A stretch of DNA of 64,000 bases from Cheilinus undulatus (Eukaryota; Chordata; Actinopteri; Labriformes; Labridae), in contig NC_054886.1 in assembly GCF_018320785.1 (NCBI RefSeq), forward strand, positions 36,230,520 to 36,294,519, read 5' to 3'. The notes beneath the pieces were generated by a model, which worked only from the letters and a program-made list of their open reading frames with translations, was not told the DNA's origin and searched no databases. The position numbers were made by a program, and so were the translations under genes. Of this stretch, positions 42,920-57,900 are shown piece after piece (positions within the stretch are counted from its first letter, which is position 1; each line of letters begins with the position of its first letter).

Positions 42920-45900
42920 TTTAAAGGCAGGGATGTTTGTTAAACTTTAAAGAATGAGATAACCTTCAAAGGTAGGGACGGAATGTTTGATAAACTTTAA
43001 AGGATGAGATAACCTTCAAAGGCAGGGACGGAATGTTTGATAAACTTTAAAGGATGAGATAACCTTCAAAGGCAGGGACGGAATGTTTGATAAACTTTAA
43101 AATATGAAAAAAAATTCAAAGGTAGGGACGGAATGTTTGATAAACTTTAAAGGATGAGATAACCTTCAAAGGCAGGGACGGAATGTTTGATAAACTTTAA
43201 AGGATGAGATAACCTTCAAAGGCAAAGACAGAATGTTGATAAACTTTAAAGGATGAGATAACCTTCAAAGGCAGGGATGAAATGTTTGATAAACATGAAA
43301 ATATGACAAAAACTTCAAAGGTAGGGACGGAATGTTTGATAAACTTTAAAGGATGAGATAACCTTCAAAGGCAGGGACGGAATGTTTGATAAACTTTAAA
43401 GGATGAGATAACCTTCAAAGGCAAAGACAGAATGTTGATAAACTTTAAAGGATGAGATAACCTTCAAAGGCAGGGACGGGATGTTTGATAAACTTGAAAA
43501 TATGACAAAAACTTCAAAGGCAGGGATAGAATGTTTGATGAATTTTAAAGGATGAGATAACCTGCAAAGGCAGTGATGGAATGTTTGATAAACTTTAAAG
43601 GATGAGATAACCTTCAAAGGCAGGGAGGGAATGTTTGATAAACTTTAAAGGATGAGATAACCTTCAAAGGCAGGGACGGAATGTTTGATAAACTTTAAAG
43701 GATGAGATAACCTTCAAAGGCAGGGAGGGAATGTTTGATAATTTTTAAAGGATGAGATAACCTTCAAAAGCAGGGACGGAATGTTTGATAAACTTTAAAA
43801 TATGACAAAACCCTCAAAGGCAGGGACGGAATGTTTGATAAACTTTAACGGATAAGGTTAACCTTCAAAGGCAGGGACGGAATGTTTGATAAACTTTAAA
43901 GGATGAGATAACCTTCAAAGGCAGGGAGGGAATGTTTGATAAACTTTAAAATATGACAAAAACTTCAAAGGTAGGGACGGAATGTTTGATAAACTTTAAA
44001 GGATGAGATAACCTTCAAAGGCAGGGAGGGAATGTTTGATAAACTTTAAAGGATGAAATAACCTTCAAAGGCAAAGACAGAATGTTGATAAACTTTAAAG
44101 GATGAGATAACCTTCAAAGGCAGGGATGAAATGTTTGATGAACTTTAAAGGATGAGATAACCTTCAAAGGCAGGGACGGAATGTTTGATAAACTTTAAAG
44201 GATGAGATAACCTTCAAAGGTAGGGACGGAGTTTTTGATGAACTTTAAAGGATGAGATAACCTTCAAAGGTAGGGACGGAGTTTTTGATGAACTTTAAAG
44301 GATGAGATAACCTTCAAAGGCAGGGACGGAATTTTTGATGAACTTTAAAGGATGAAATAACCTTCAAAGGCAAAGACAGAATGTTGATAAACTTTAAAGG
44401 ATGAGATAACCTTCAAAGTCAGGGATAGAATGTTTGATAAACTTTAAAGGATGAGAAAACCTGCAAAGGCAGGGATGGAATGTTTGATAAACTTTAAAGG
44501 ATGAGATAACCTGCAAAGGCAGGGACGGAATGTTTGATAAACTTTGAAGGATGAGATAACCTTCAAAGGCAGGGAGGGAATGTTTGATAAACTTTAAAGG
44601 ATGAGATAACCTTCAAAGGCAGGGACGGAATGTTTGATAATTTTTAAAGGATGAGATAACCTTCAAAAGCAGGGACGGAATGTTAAATAAACTTTAAAAT
44701 ATGACAAAACCCTCAAAGGCAGGGACGGAATGTTTGATAAACTTTAACGGATAAGGTTAACCTTCAAAGGTTGGGACGGGATGTTTGATAAACTTGAAAA
44801 TATGACAAAAACTTCAAAGGCAGGGATAGAATGTTTGATGAATTTTAAAGGATGAGATAACCTGCAAAGGCAGGGATGGAATGTTTGATAAACTTTAAAG
44901 GATGAGATAACCTTCAAAGGCAGGGAGGGAATGTTTGATAAACTTTAAAGGATGAGATAACCTTCAAAGGCAGGGACGGAATGTTTGATAAACTTTAAAA
45001 TATGACAAAACCCTCAAAGGCAGGGACGGAATGTTTGATAAACTTTAACGGATAAGGTTAACCTTCAAAGGCAGGGACGGAATGTTTGATAAACTTTAAA
45101 GGATGAGATAACCTTCAAAGGCAGGGACGGAATGTTTGATAAACTTTAAAATATGACAAAAACTTCAAAGGCAGGGACGGAATGTTTGATAAACTTTAAA
45201 GGATGAGATAACCTTCAAAGGCAAAGACAGAATGTTGATAAACTTTAAAGGATGAGATAACCTTCAAAGGCAGGGATGAAATGTTTGATAAACTTTAAAG
45301 GATGAGATAACCCTCAAAGGCAGGGATGAAATGTTTGATAAACTTTAAAGGATGAGATAACCTTCAAAGGCAGGGACGGAATGTTTGATAAACTTTAAAG
45401 GATGAGATAACCCTCAAAAGCAGGGAGGGAATGTTTGATAAACTTTAAAAGATGAGATAACCTTCAAAGGTAGGAACGGAATTTTTGATGAACTTTAAAG
45501 GATGAGATAACCTTCAAAGGCAGGGACGGAATGTTTGATAAACTTTAAAGGATGAGATAACCTTCAAAGGCAGGAACGGAATTTTTGATGAACTTTAAAG
45601 GATGAGATAACCTTCAAAGTCAGGGATAGAATGTTTGATAAACTTTAAAGGATGAGATAACCTGCAAAGGCAGGGATGGAATGTTTGATAAACTTTAAAG
45701 GATGAGATAACCTGCAAAGGCAGGGACGGAATGTTTGATAAACTTTGAAGGATGAGATAACCTTCAAAGGCAGGGAGGGAATGTTTGATAAACTTTAAAG
45801 GATGAGATAACCTTCAAAGGCAGGGACGGAATGTTTGATAATTTTTAAAGGATGAGATAACCTTCAAAAGCAGGGACGGAATGTTTAATAAACTTTAAAA

Positions 45901-48900
45901 TATGACAAAACCCTCAAAGGCAGGGACGGAATGTTTGATAAACTTTAACGGATAAGGTTAACCTTCAAAGGTTGGGACGGGATGTTTGATAAACTTGAAA
46001 ATATGACAAAAACTTCAAAGGCAGGGATAGAATGTTTGATGAATTTTAAAGGATGAGATAACCTTCAAAGGCAGGGAGGGAATGTTTGATAAACTTTAAA
46101 GGATGAGATAACCTTCAAAGGCAGGGACGGAATGTTTGATAAACTTGAAAATATGACAAAAACTTCAAAGGCAGGGATAGAATGTTTGATGAATTTTAAA
46201 GGATGAGATAACCTTCAAAGGCAGGGAGGGAATGTTTGATAAACTTTAAAGGATGAGATAACCTTCAAAGGCAGGGACGGAATGTTTGATAAACTTTAAA
46301 ATATGACAAAACCCTCAAAGGCAGGGACGGAATGTTTGATAAACTTTAACGGATAAGGTTAACCTTCAAAGGCAGGGACGGAATGTTTGATAAACTTTAA
46401 AGGATGAGATAACCTTCAAAGGCAGGGACGGAATGTTTGATAAACTTTAAAATATGACAAAAACTTCAAAGGTAGGGACGGAATGTTTGATAAACTTTAA
46501 AGGATGAGATAACCTTCAAAGGCAGGGACGGAATGTTTGATAAACTTTAAAGGATGAGATAACCTTCAAAGGCAAAGACAGAATGTTGATAAACTTTAAA
46601 GGATGAGATAACCTTCAAAGGCAGGGATGAAATGTTTGATAAACTTTAAAGGATGAGATAACCTTCAAAGGCAGGGACGGAATGTTTGATAAACTTTAAA
46701 GGATGAGATAACCCTCAAAGGCAGGGATGAAATGTTTGATAAACTTTAAAGGATGAGATAACCTTCAAAGGCAGGGACGGAATGTTTGATAAACTTTAAA
46801 GGATGAGATAACCCTCAAAGGCAGGGACGGAATGTTTGATAAACTTTAAAGGATGAGATAACCTTCAAAGGTAGGAACGGAATTTTTGATGAACTTTAAA
46901 GGATGAGATAACCTTCAAAGTCAGGGATAGAATGTTTGATAAACTTTAAAGGATGAGATAACCTTCAAAGGTAGGGACGGAGTTTTTGATGAACTTTAAA
47001 GGATGAGATAACCTTCAAAGGTAGGGACGGAGTTTTTGATGAACTTTAAAGGATGAGATAACCTTCAAAGGCAGGGACGGAATTTTTGATGAACTTTAAA
47101 GGATGAGATAACCTTCAAAGTCAGGGATAGAATGTTTGATAAACTTTAAAGGATGAGAAAACCTGCAAAGGCAGGGATGGAATGTTTGATAAACTTTAAA
47201 GGATGAGATAACCTGCAAAGGCAGGGACGGAATGTTTGATAAACTTTAAAGGATGAGATAACCTTCAAAGGCAGGGACGGAATGTTTGATAAACTTTAAA
47301 GGATGAGATAACCTTCAAAGGCAGGGAGGGAATGTTTGATAAACTTTAAAGGATGAGATAACCTTCAAAGGCAGGGACGGAATGTTTGATAAACTTTAAA
47401 ATATGACAAAACCCTCAAAGGCAGGGACGGAATGTTTGATAAACTTTAACGGATAAGGTTAACCTTCAAAGGCAGGGACGGAATGTTTGATAAACTTTAA
47501 AGGATGAGATAACCTTCAAAGGCAGGGACGGAATGTTTGATAAACTTTAAAATATGACAAAAACTTCAAAGGTAGGGACGGAATGTTTGATAAACTTTAA
47601 AGGATGAGATAACCTTCAAAGGCAGGGACGGAATGTTTGATAAACTTTAAAGGATCAGATAACCTTCAAAGGCAAAGACAGAATGTTGATAAACTTTAAA
47701 GGATGAGATAACCTTCAAAGGCAGGGATGAAATGTTTGATAAACTTTAAAGGATGAGATAACCTTCAAAGGCAGGGACGGAATGTTTGATAAACTTTAAA
47801 ATATGACAAAACCCTCAAAGGCAGGGACGGAATGTTTGATAAACTTTAACGGATAAGGTTAACCTTCAAAGGCAGGGACGGAATGTTTGAAAAACTTTAA
47901 AGGATGAGATAACCTTCAAAGGCAGGGACGGAATGTTTGATAAACTTTAAAATATGACAAAAACTTCAAAGGTAGGGACGGAATGTTTGATAAACTTTAA
48001 AGGATGAGATAACCTTCAAAGGCAGGGACGGAATGTTTGATAAACTTTAAAGGATGAGATAACCTTCAAAGGCAAAGACAGAATGTTGATAAACTTTAAA
48101 GGATGAGATAACCTTCAAAGGCAGGGATGAAATGTTTGATAAACTTTAAAGGATGAGATAACCTTCAAAGGCAGGGACGGAATGTTTGATAAACTTTAAA
48201 GGATGAGATAACCCTCAAAGGCAGGGACGGAATGTTTGATAAACTTTAAAGGATGAGATAACCTTCAAAGGCAGGGACGGAATGTTTGATAAACTTTAAA
48301 GGATGAGATAACCTTCAAAGTCAGGGATAGAATGTTTGATAAACTTTAAAGGATGAGATAACCTTCAAAGGTAGGGACGGAGTTTTTGATGAACTTTAAA
48401 GGATGAGATAACCTTCAAAGGTAGGGACGGAGTTTTTGATGAACTTTAAAGGATGAGATAACCTTCAAAGGTAGGGACGGAATTTTTGATGAACTTTAAA
48501 GGATGAGATAACCTTCAAAGTCAGGGATAGAATGTTTGATAAACTTTAAAGGATGAGAAAACCTGCAAAGGCAGGGATGGAATGTTTGATAAACTTTAAA
48601 GGATGAGATAACCTGCAAAGGCAGGGACGGAATGTTTGATAAACTTTGAAGGATGAGATAACCTTCAAAGGCAGGGACGGAATGTTTGATAAACTTTAAA
48701 ATATGACAAAACCCTCAAAGGCAGGGACGGAATGTTTGATAAACTTTAACGGATAAGGTTAACCCTCAAAGGCAGGGACGGAATGTTTGATAAACTTTAA
48801 AGGATGAGATAACCTTCAAAGGCAGGGACGGAATGTTTGATAAACTTTAAAATATGACAAAAACTTCAAAGGTAGGGACGGAATGTTTGATAAACTTTAA

Positions 48901-51900
48901 AGGATGAGATAACCTTCAAAGGCAGGGACGGAATGTTTGATAAACTTTAAAGGATGAGATAACCTTCAAAGGCAAAGACAGAATGTTGATAAACTTTAAA
49001 GGATGAGATAACCTTCAAAGGCAGGGATGAAATGTTTGATAAACTTTAAAGGATGAGATAACCTTCAAAGGCAGGGACGGAATGTTTGATAAACTTTAAA
49101 ATATGACAAAACCCTCAAAGGCAGGGACGGAATGTTTGATAAACTTTAACGGATAAGGTTAACCCTCAAAGGCAGGGACGGAATGTTTGATAAACTTTAA
49201 AGGATGAGATAACCTTCAAAGGCAGGGACGGAATGTTTGATAAACTTTAAAATATGACAAAAACTTCAAAGGCAGGGACGGAATGTTTGATAAACTTTAA
49301 AGGATGAGATAACCTTCAAAGGCAGGGACGGAATGTTTGATAAACTTTAAAGGATGAGATAACCTTCAAAGGCAAAGACAGAATGTTGATAAACTTTAAA
49401 GGATGAGATAACCTTCAAAGGCAGGGATGAAATGTTTGATAAACTTTAAAGGATGAGATAACCTTCAAAGGCAGGGACGGAATGTTTGATAAACTTTAAA
49501 GGATGAGATAACCCTCAAAGGCAGGGACGGAATGTTTGATAAACTTTAAAGGATGAGATAACCTTCAAAGGCAGGGACAGAATGTTTGATGAACTTTAAA
49601 GGATGAGATAACCTTCAAAGGTAGGAACGGAATTTTTGATGAACTTTAAAGGATGAGATAACCTTCAAAGGCAGGGCGGAATGTTTGATAAACTTTAAAG
49701 GATGAGATAACCTTCAAAGGCAGGGACGGAATGTTTGATAAACTTTAAAATATGACAAAACCCTCAAAGGCAGGGACGGAATGTTTGATAAACTTTAACG
49801 GATAAGGTTAACCTTCAAAGGCAGGGACGGAATGTTTGATAAACTTTAAAAGATGAGATAACCTTGAAAGGCAGGGACGGAATGTTTGATAAACTTTAAA
49901 GGATGAGATAACCTTCAAAGGCAGGGACGGAATGTTTGATAAACTTTAAAATATGACAAAAACTTCAAAGGTAGGGACGGAATGTTTGATAAACTTTAAA
50001 GGATGAGATAACCTTCAAAGGCAGGGACGGAATGTTTGATAAACTTTAAAGGATGAGATAACCTTCAAAGGCAAAGACAGAATGTTTGATAAACTTTAAA
50101 GGATGAGATAACCTTCAAAGGCAGGGACGGAATGTTTGATAAACTTTAAAGGATGAGATAACCTTCAAAGGCAAAGACAGAATGTTTGATGAACTTTAAA
50201 GGATGAGATAACCTTCAAAGGTAGGAACGGAATTTTTGATGAACTTTAAAGGATGAGATAACCTTCAAAGGCAGGGACGGAATGTTTGATAAACTTTAAA
50301 GGATGAGATAACCTTCAAAGGCAGGGACGGAATGTTTGATAAACTTTAAAGGATGAGATAACCTTCAAAGGCAGGGCGGAATGTTTGATAAACTTTAAAG
50401 GATGAGATAACCTTCAAAGGTAGGGACGGAATTTTTGATGAACTTGAAAGGATGAGATAACCTTCAAAGGCAGGGACGGAATTTTTGATAAACTTTAAAG
50501 GATGAGATAACCTTCAAAGTCAGGGATAGAATGTTTGATAAACTTTAAAGGATGAGATAACCTTCTAAGGCAGGGACGGAATGTTTGATAAACTTTAAAA
50601 TATGACAAAAACTTCAAAGGTAGGGACGGAATGTTTGATAAACTTTAAAGGATGAGATAACCTTCAAAGGCAGGGACGGAATGTTTGATAAACTTTAAAG
50701 GATGAGATAACCTTCAAAGGCAAAGACAGAATGTTTGATAAACTTTAAAGGATGAGATAACCTTCAAAGGCAGGGATGAAATGTTTGATAAACTTTAAAG
50801 GATGAGATAACCTTCAAAGGCAGGGACGGAATGTTTGATAAACTTTAAAGGATGAGATAACCCTCAAAGGCAGGGACGGAATGTTTGATAAACTTTAAAG
50901 GATGAGATAACCTTCAAAGGCAGGGAGGGAATGTTTGATAAACTTTAAAGGATGAGATAACCTTCAAAGGCAGGGACAGAATGTTTGATAAACTTTAAAA
51001 TATGACAAAACCCTCAAAGGCAGGGACGGAATGTTTGATAAACTTTAACGGATAAGGTTAACCTTCAAAGGCAGGGACGGAATGTTTGATAAACTTTAAA
51101 AGATGAGATAACCTTGAAAGGCAGGGACGGAATGTTTGATAAACTTTAAAGGATGAGATAACCTTCAAAGGCAGGGACGGAATGTTTGATAAACTTTAAA
51201 ATATGACAAAAACTTCAAAGGTAGGGACGGAATGTTTGATAAACTTTAAAGGATGAGATAACCTTCAAAGGCAGGGACGGAATGTTTGATAAACTTTAAA
51301 GGATGAGATAACCTTCAAAGGCAGGGACGGAAAGTTTGATAAACTTTAAAGGATGAGATAACCCTCAAAGGCAGGGACGGAATGTTTGATAAACTTTAAA
51401 GGATGAGATAACCTTCAAAGGCAGGGACAGAATGTTTGATAAACTTTAAAGGATGAGATAACCTTCAAAGGCAGGGACAGAATGTTTGATAAACTTTAAA
51501 GGATGAGATAACCCTCAAAGGCAGGGACGGAATGTTTGATAAACTTTAAAGGATGAGATAACCTTCAAAGGCAGGGACAGAATGTTTGGTAAACTTTAAA
51601 ATATGACAAAACCCTCAAAGGCAGGGACGGAATGTTTGATAAACTTTAACGGATAAGGTTAACCTTCAAAGGCAGGGACGGAATGTTTGATAAACTTTAA
51701 AAGATGAGATAACCTTCAAAGGCAGGGACGGAATGTTTGATAAACTTTAAAGGATGAGATAACCTTCAAAGGCAGGGACGGAATGTTTGATAAACTTTAA
51801 AGGATGAGATAACCTTCAAAGGCAGGGACAGAATGTTTGATAAACTTTAAAGGATGAGATAACCTGCAAAGGCAGGGATGGAATGTTTGATAAACTTTAA

Positions 51901-54900
51901 AGGATGAGATAACCTTCAAAGGCAGGGAGGGAATGTTTGATAAACTTTAAAGGATGAGATAACCTTCAAAGGCAGGGACAGAATGTTTGATAAACTTTAA
52001 AATATGACAAAACCCTCAAAGGCAGGGACGGAATGTTTGATAAACTTTAACGGATAAGGTTAACCTTCAAAGGCAGGGACGGAATGTTTGATAAACTTTA
52101 AAAGATGAGATAACTTTGAAAGGCAGGGACGGAATGTTTGATAAACTTTAAAGGATGAGATAACCTTCAAAGGCAGGGACGGAATGTTTGATAAACTTTA
52201 AAATATGACAAAAACTTCAAAGGTAGGGACGGAATGTTTGATAAACTTTAAAGGATGAGATAACCCTCAAAGGCAGGGACGGAATGTTTGATAAACTTTA
52301 AAGGATGAGATAACCTTCAAAGGCAGGGACAGAATGTTTGATAAACTTTAAAATATGACAAAACCCTCAAAGGCAGGGACGGAATGTTTGATAAACTTTA
52401 ACGGATAAGGTTAACCTTCAAAGGCAGGGACGGAATGTTTGATAAACTTTAAAAGATGAGATAACCTTGAAAGGCAGGGATGGAATGTTTGATAAACTTT
52501 AAAGGATGAGATAACCTTCAAAGGCAGGGACGGAATGTTTGATAAACTTTAAAATATGACAAAAACTTCAAAGGTAGGGACGGAATGTTTGATAAACTTT
52601 AAAGGATGAGATAACCCTCAAAGGCAGGGACGGAATGTTTGATAAACTTTAAAGGATGAGATAACCTTCAAAGGCAGGGACGGAATGTTTGATAAACTTT
52701 AAAGGATGAGATAACCTGCAAAGGCAGGGATGGAATGTTTGATAAACTTTAAAGGATGAGATAACCTTCAAAGGCAGGGAGGGAATGTTTGATAAACTTT
52801 AAAGGATGAGATAACCTTCAAAGGCAGGGACAGAATGTTTGATAAACTTTAAAATATGACAAAACCCTCAAAGGCAGGGACGGAATGTTTGATAAACTTT
52901 AACGGATAAGGTTAACCTTCAAAGGCAGGGACGGAATGTTTGATAAACTTTAAAAGATGAGATAACCTTGAAAGGTAGGGACGGAATGTTTGATAAACTT
53001 TAAAGGATGAGATAACCTTCAAAGGCAGGGACGGAATGTTTGATAAACTTTAAAGGATGAGATAACCTTCAAAGGCAAAGACAGAATGTTGATAAACTTT
53101 AAAGGATGAGATAACCTTCAAAGGCAGGGATGAAATGTTTGATAAACTTTAAAGGATGAGATAACCCTCAAAGGCAGGGACGGAATGTTTGATAAACTTT
53201 AAAGGATGAGATAACCTTCAAAGGCAGGGACGGAATGTTTGATAAACTTTAAAGGATGAGATAACCTTCAAAGGCAGGGACGGAATGTTTGATAAACTTT
53301 AAAGGATGAGATAACCTTCAAAGGCAGGGACGGAATGTTTGATAAACTTTAAAGGATGAGATAACCCTCAAAGGCAGGGACGGAATGTTTGATAAACTTT
53401 AAAGGATGAGATAACCTTCAAAGGCAGGGATAGAATGTTTGATAAACTTTAAAGGATGAGATAACCTTCAAAGGCAGGGACGGAATGTTTGATAAACTTT
53501 AAAGGATGAGATAACCCTCAAAGGCAGGGACGGAATGTTTGATAAACTTTAAAGGATGAGATAACCTTCAAAGGCAGGGACAGAATGTTTGATAAACTTT
53601 AAAGGATGAGATAACCTTCAAAGGTAGGAACGGAATTTTTGATGAACTTTAAAGGATGAGATAACCTTCAAAGGCAGGGACGGAATGTTTGATAAACTTT
53701 AAAGGATGAGATAACCTTCAAAGGCAGGGCGGAATGTTTGATAAACTTTAAAGGATGAGATAACCTTCAAAGGCAGGGACGGAATGTTTGATAAACTTTA
53801 AAGGATGAGATAACCTTCAAAGGCAGGGCGGAATGTTTGATAAACTTTAAAGGATGAGATAACCTTCAAAGGTAGGGACGGAATTTTTGATGAACTTGAA
53901 AGGATGAGATAACCTTCAAAGGCAGGAACGGAATTTTTGATGAACTTTAAAGGATGAGATAACCTTCAAAGGCAGGGACGGAATTTTTGATAAACTTTAA
54001 AGGAGGAGATAACCTTCAAAGTCAGGGATAGAATGTTTGATAAACTTTAAAGGATGAGATAACCTTCTAAGGCAGGGACGGAATGTTTGATAAACTTTAA
54101 AATATGACAAAAACTTCAAAGGTAGGGACGGAATGTTTGATAAACTTTAAAGGATGAGATAACCTTCAAAGGCAGGGACGGAATGTTTGATAAACTTTAA
54201 AGGATGAGATAACCTTCAAAGGCAAAGACAGAATGTTTGATAAACTTTAAAGGATGAGATAACCTTCAAAGGCAGGGATGAAATGTTTGATAAACTTTAA
54301 AGGATGAGATAACCTTCAAAGGCAGGGACGGAATGTTTGATAAACTTTAAAGGATGAGATAACCCTCAAAGGCAGGGACGGAATGTTTGATAAACTTTAA
54401 AGGATGAGATAACCTTCAAAGGCAGGGACAGAATGTTTGATGAACTTTAAAGGATGAGATAACCTTCAAAGGTAGGAACGGAATTTTTGATGAACTTTAA
54501 AGGATGAGATAACCTTCAAAGGCAGGGACAGAATGTTTGGTAAACTTTCAAATATGACAAAACCCTCAAAGGCAGGGACGGAATGTTTGATAAACTTTAA
54601 AGGATGAGATAACCTTCAAAGGCAGGGACGGAATGTTTGATAAACTTTAAAGGATGAGATAACCTTCAAAGGCAGGGACGGAATGTTTGATAAACTTTAA
54701 AGGATGAGATAACCTTCAAAGGCAGGGACGGAATGTTTGATAAACTTTAAAATATGACAAAAACTTCAAAGGTAGGGACGGAATGTTTGATAAACTTTAA
54801 AGGATGAGATAACCTTCAAAGGCAGGGACGGAATGTTTGATAAACTTTAAAGGATGAGATAACCTTCAAAGGCAGGGACAGAATGTTTGATAAACTTTAA

Positions 54901-57900
54901 AGGATGAGATAACCTGCAAAGGCAGGGATGGAATGTTTGATAAACTTTAAAGGATGAGATAACCTTCAAAGGCAGGGAGGGAATGTTTGATAAACTTTAA
55001 AGGATGAGATAACCTTCAAAGGCAGGGACAGAATGTTTGATAAACTTTAAAATATGACAAAACCCTCAAAGGCAGGGACGGAATGTTTGATAAACTTTAA
55101 CGGATAAGGTTAACCTTCAAAGGCAGGGACGGAATGTTTGATAAACTTTAAAAGATGAGATAACTTTGAAAGGCAGGGACGGAATGTTTGATAAACTTTA
55201 AAGGATGAGATAACCTTCAAAGGCAGGGACGGAATGTTTGATAAACTTTAAAATATGACAAAAACTTCAAAGGTAGGGACGGAATGTTTGATAAACTTTA
55301 AAGGATGAGATAACCCTCAAAGGCAGGGACGGAATGTTTGATAAACTTTAAAAGATGAGATAACCTTGAAAGGCAGGGACGGAATGTTTGATAAACTTTA
55401 AAGGATGAGATAACCTTCAAAGGCAGGGACGGAATGTTTGATAAACTTTAAAATATGACAAAAACTTCAAAGGTAGGGACGGAATGTTTGATAAACTTTA
55501 AAGGATGAGATAACCTTCAAAGGCAGGGACGGAATGTTTGATAAACTTTAAAGGATGAGATAACCTTCAAAGGCAAAGACAGAATGTTGATAAACTTTAA
55601 AGGATGAGATAACCTTCAAAGGCAGGGATGAAATGTTTGATAAACTTTAAAGGATGAGATAACCCTCAAAGGCAGGGACGGAATGTTTGATAAACTTTAA
55701 AGGATGAGATAACCTTCAAAGGCAGGGACAGAATGTTTGATAAACTTTAAAGGATGAGATAACCTTCAAAGGCAGGGACGGAATGTTTGATAAACTTTAA
55801 AGGATGAGATAACCATCAAAGGCAGGGACGGAATGTTTGATAAACTTTAAAGGATGAGATAACCTTCAAAGGCAGGGACAGAATGTTTGATAAACTTTAA
55901 AGGATGAGATAACCTTCAAAGGTAGGAACGGAATTTTTGATGAACTTTAAAGGATGAGATAACCTTCAAAGGCAGGGACAGAATGTTTGATAAACTTTAA
56001 AGGATGAGATAACCTTCAAAGGCAGGGACGGAATGTTTGATAAACTTTAAAGGATGAGATAACCTTCAAAGGCAGGGACGGAATGTTTGATAAACTTTAA
56101 AGGATGAGATAACCTTCAAAGGCAGGGACGGAATGTTTGATAAACTTTAAAGGATGAGATAACCTTCAAAGGCAGGGACGGAATGTTTGATAAACTTTAA
56201 AGGATGAGATAACCTTCAAAGGTAGGGACGGAATTTTTGATGAACTTGAAAGGATGAGATAACCTTCAAAGGCAGGAACGGAATTTTTGATGAACTTTAA
56301 AGGATGAGATAACCTTCAAAGGCAGGGACGGAATTTTTGATAAACTTTAAAGGAGGAGATAACCTTCAAAGTCAGGGATAGAATGTTTGATAAACTTTAA
56401 AGGATGAGATAACCTTCTAAGGCAGGGACGGAATGTTTGATAAACTTTAAAATATGACAAAAACTTCAAAGGTAGGGACGGAATGTTTGATAAACTTTAA
56501 AGGATGAGATAACCTTCAAAGGCAGGGACGGAATGTTTGATAAACTTTAAAGGATGAGATAACCTTCAAAGGCAAAGACAGAATGTTTGATAAACTTTAA
56601 AGGATGAGATAACCTTCAAAGGCAGGGATGAAATGTTTGATAAACTTTAAAGGATGAGATAACCTTCAAAGGCAGGGATGAAATGTTTGATAAACTTTAA
56701 AGGATGAGATAACCTTCAAAGGCAGGGACGGAATGTTTGATAAACTTTAAAGGATGAGATAACCCTCAAAGGCAGGGACGGAATGTTTGATAAACTTTAA
56801 AGGATGAGATAACCTTCAAAGGCAGGGACAGAATGTTTGATGAACTTTAAAGGATGAGATAACCTTCAAAGGCAGGGACGGAATGTTTGATAAACTTTAA
56901 AGGATGAGATAACCTTCAAAGGCAGGGCGGAATGTTTGATAAACTTTAAAGGATGAGATAACCTTCAAAGGCAGGGCGGAATGTTTGATAAACTTTAAAG
57001 GATGAGATAACCTTCAAAGGCAGGGACGGAATGTTTGATAAACTTTAAAGGATGAGATAACCTTCAAAGGCAGGGCGGAATGTTTGATAAACTTTAAAGG
57101 ATGAGATAACCTTCAAAGGCAGGGACGGAATGTTTGATAAACTTTAAAGGATGAGATAACCTTCAAAGGCAGGGCGGAATGTTTGATAAACTTTAAAGGA
57201 TGAGATAACCTTCAAAGGCAGGCACGGAATGTTTGATAAACTTTAAAGGATGAGATAACCCTCAAAGGCAGGGACGGAATGTTTGATAAACTTTAAAGGA
57301 TGAGATAACCTTCAAAGGCAGGGACAGAATGTTTGATGAACTTTAAAGGATGAGATAACCTTCAAAGGTAGGAACGGAATTTTTGATGAACTTTAAAGGA
57401 TGAGATAACCTTCAAAGGCAGGGACGGAATGTTTTATAATTTTTAAAGGATGAGATAACCTTCAAAAGCAGGGACGGAATGTTTGATAAACTTTAAAATA
57501 TGACAAAACCCTCAAAGGCAGGGACGGAATGTTTGATAAACTTTAAAGGATGAGATAACCTTCAAAGGCAGGGACGGAGTTTTTGATGAACTTTAAAGGA
57601 TGAGATAACCTTCAAAGGCAGGGAGGGAATGTTTGATAAACTTTAAAGGAGGAGATAACCTTCAAAGGCAGGGACGGAATTTTTGATGAACTTTAAAGGA
57701 TGAGATAACCTTCAAAGTCAGGGACGGAATTTTTGATAAACTTTAAAGGATGAGATAACCTTCAAAGTCAGGGATAGAATGTTTGATAAACTTTAAAGGA
57801 TGAGAAAACCTACAAAGGCAGGGATGGAATGTTTGATAAACTTTAAAGGATGAGATAACCTTCAAAGGCAGGGAGGGAATGTTTGATAAACTTTAAAGGA

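Noticed and set aside
43396-43617. Repeat-encoded minus-strand frame in the 50-bp array (similar at 61985-62206)
   Set aside because: Occasional monomer variants remove stops; a 50-bp period shifts frame every unit, so no conserved product is possible.
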